From NCBI GenBank assembly GCA_035714115.1, contig DASTMO010000033.1, positions 43,720-107,719 of the forward strand: a stretch of DNA of 64,000 bases, read 5' to 3'. The position numbers and the translations under genes are program-made. The DNA is from CAMAVH01 sp035714115 (GTDB taxonomy: Bacteria > Pseudomonadota > Alphaproteobacteria > SMXQ01). The notes beneath the pieces were generated by a model. The model did not search any database. It saw only the letters and a program-made list of their open reading frames with translations, and was not told the origin of the DNA. This document shows, in pieces, positions 62,617 to 64,000 of the stretch (position 1 is its first letter; each line of letters begins with the position of its first letter).

Positions 62617-64000
62617 ATGGCCGAGCTTCTCGTCGAACTGTTCTCCGAGGAAATCCCGGCGCGCATGCAGGCGCGCGCGGCGGACGATCTCAAGCGTCTC
62701 GCCACCGACGCTTTCAAGGCCGCCGGCCTCGAATTTTCCAAAGCCGAGGCTTACGTCACGCCGCGCCGCCTGGCGCTGGTCGTCGACGGGCTGCCGGTCG
62801 CGCAAGCCGATCTGAAGGAAGAGCGCCGTGGCCCGCGCGTCGATGCGCCGCAGAACGCCATCGACGGCTTCCTGCGCGCCAGCGGCCTCACCCTCGATCA
62901 ATGCGAGCAGCGCGACACCGGCAAGGGCGTGTTCTATTTTGCCGTGGTCGAGAAGAAGGGCCGTGCCACCGCCGACGTGCTGGCCGAGACGCTGCCGAAG
63001 ATTTTCGCCGAGCTGCCCTGGCCCAAATCCATGCGCTGGGCCCGTGAGCCGACGCGCTGGGTGCGCCCGCTGCACGGCATCGTCGCGCTGTTCGACGGCA
63101 AGATCGTGCCGGTGAGCTTCGCCGGCGTGACGTCGGGCGACGAGACGCGCGGCCATCGCTTTCTCGGCCCCAAGCCGTTCAAGGCCAAGAGCTTCAGCGA
63201 ATATAAAGCCAAGCTGCGCGAGGGCTATGTGCTGCTCGACGCCACCGACCGCCGCGCGACCATTCTCGCGGATGCTTCGGCGGTGGCCAAGGACGCCGGC
63301 TTCGCCCTCAAGCGCGACGATGGCTTGCTCGATGAAGTGACCGGCCTGGTCGAATGGCCGGTCGCGCTGATGGGCAAGATCGACGAGCAGTTCATGGACG
63401 TGCCGGCCGAGGTGCTGACCACCTCCATGCGCGCGCATCAGAAATATTTTGCGGTCGAGAAGGGCGATGGCCAGCTTGCCGCGCGCTTCATCGTCATCGC
63501 CAACATGCTGACCGAGGACGGCGGCGCCCAGGTGATCGCCGGCAACGAGCGCGTGCTGCGCGCCCGCCTGTCGGACGCGCGCTTCTTCTGGGATCAGGAC
63601 CGCAAGCATCGCTTGGATTCGCGCATCGGCGCGCTGAAGGACATCGTCTTCCATGCCAAGCTCGGCACGGTCGCTGAGAAGGTCGCGCGGGTGAAGAAAC
63701 TGGCGCGCGAGATCGCCGAACTGATCGGCGCCGACGGCGCGCAGGCCGAGCGTGCCGCCGAACTGTGCAAGGCCGACCTGACGACCGGCATGGTCGGCGA
63801 ATTCCCCGAGTTGCAGGGCGTCATGGGCCGCTACTACGCGCGCCACGACAACGAGCGCCCCGAAGTGGCCGAGGCCATCGCCGCGCATTATTCGCCGAAA
63901 GGCCCGGACGACGCTTGCCCGACCGCGCCGGTCAGCGTCGCGCTCGCCTTGGCCGACAAGATCGACACGCTGGTGGGTTTCTTCGCCATCGACGAAAAGC
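62617..64000 (+). CDS. glyS: Glycyl-tRNA synthetase beta subunit (partial, 3' end off window)
   Basis: Beta chain of the heterotetrameric enzyme, needed for tRNA-Gly recognition. The first 461 residues are visible: MAELLVELFSEEIPARMQ at the start, AYVTPRRLALVVDGLP, KSMRWAREPTRWVRPLHGIVALF, and the HD-like region HYYARHD-type sequence near LQGVMGRYYARHD. The complete protein is about 690 residues, so roughly a third is missing on the right. No frameshift is seen. Confidence 0.97.
   Translation, partial: MAELLVELFSEEIPARMQARAADDLKRLATDAFKAAGLEFSKAEAYVTPRRLALVVDGLPVAQADLKEERRGPRVDAPQNAIDGFLRASGLTLDQCEQRDTGKGVFYFAVVEKKGRATADVLAETLPKIFAELPWPKSMRWAREPTRWVRPLHGIVALFDGKIVPVSFAGVTSGDETRGHRFLGPKPFKAKSFSEYKAKLREGYVLLDATDRRATILADASAVAKDAGFALKRDDGLLDEVTGLVEWPVALMGKIDEQFMDVPAEVLTTSMRAHQKYFAVEKGDGQLAARFIVIANMLTEDGGAQVIAGNERVLRARLSDARFFWDQDRKHRLDSRIGALKDIVFHAKLGTVAEKVARVKKLAREIAELIGADGAQAERAAELCKADLTTGMVGEFPELQGVMGRYYARHDNERPEVAEAIAAHYSPKGPDDACPTAPVSVALALADKIDTLVGFFAIDEK

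Overview
The window looks like chromosomal DNA from a high-G+C alphaproteobacterium. The best pointers are a circularly permuted two-piece tmRNA gene with the tag ANDNRVALAA, an alphaproteobacterial-type SspB beside it, the order hflK-hflC-degP-serB-miaA-ilvB-ilvN-ilvC, an mreBCD-mrdAB elongasome operon, and many orphan periplasmic binding proteins (Bug/TctC, TAXI, PhnD-like) with CaiB-type CoA-transferase and amidohydrolase genes, as in metabolically broad Rhizobiales and Rhodospirillales. The genus cannot be fixed from the sequence alone. Both ends cut genes: fumC on the left and glyS on the right.

Layout. 1-7 kb: class II fumarase (partial), a TfoX-domain protein, a Bug binding protein, an alpha/beta hydrolase, a serine beta-lactamase-like protein, class I fumarase and sspB. 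7.0-7.3 kb: permuted ssrA. 7.5-11 kb: thyX, one AT-rich orphan gene that looks foreign, and mrp/apbC. 11-20.6 kb: membrane proteolysis (hflKC, degP), serB, miaA and the ilvBNC operon with a hairpin in each junction. 20.6-26.8 kb: a long structured leader and the mreB-mreC-mreD-mrdA-mrdB cell-shape operon, then tRNA-Lys. 27-33 kb: cupin, 2-oxoglutarate oxygenase and DUF1330 genes, small envelope and stress proteins (GlsB, BON, DM13, YqjD/YqjE-like) and an amidohydrolase. 33.4-38.5 kb: a minus-strand operon of an enolase-superfamily enzyme and a complete ABC importer. 38.8-41.5 kb: CoA-transferase, thiolase-like protein and DUF35 protein, translationally coupled. 41.7-47.8 kb: envelope lipoproteins, a two-component system, a glucosaminidase and small unknown proteins. 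47.77-48.06 kb: three tandem copies of a two-hairpin RNA-like element. 48.1-53.8 kb: DUF2937, SDR, an aberrant amidohydrolase, then a PhnD-like binding protein, histidine kinase and receiver. 53.8-64 kb: apt, a TAXI protein, a PH-domain protein, a hybrid kinase, tRNA-Pro, polyprenyl diphosphate synthase, DUF2007, a TrmN6-like methyltransferase, glyQ and glyS.

How the parts fit. tmRNA makes the tag and the adjacent SspB delivers tagged proteins to ClpXP; HflKC and DegP add envelope quality control. MreBCD, PBP2 and RodA form the elongasome. IlvBNC makes branched-chain amino acids. The remaining material is mostly catabolic or sensory. The strongest candidate for something undescribed is the tandem RNA element at 47.77-48.06 kb, whose stems covary while its two loops stay identical. 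Next come the AT-rich orphan gene, the PhnD-like/kinase/receiver triad, and the thiolase-like protein without its nucleophilic cysteine.
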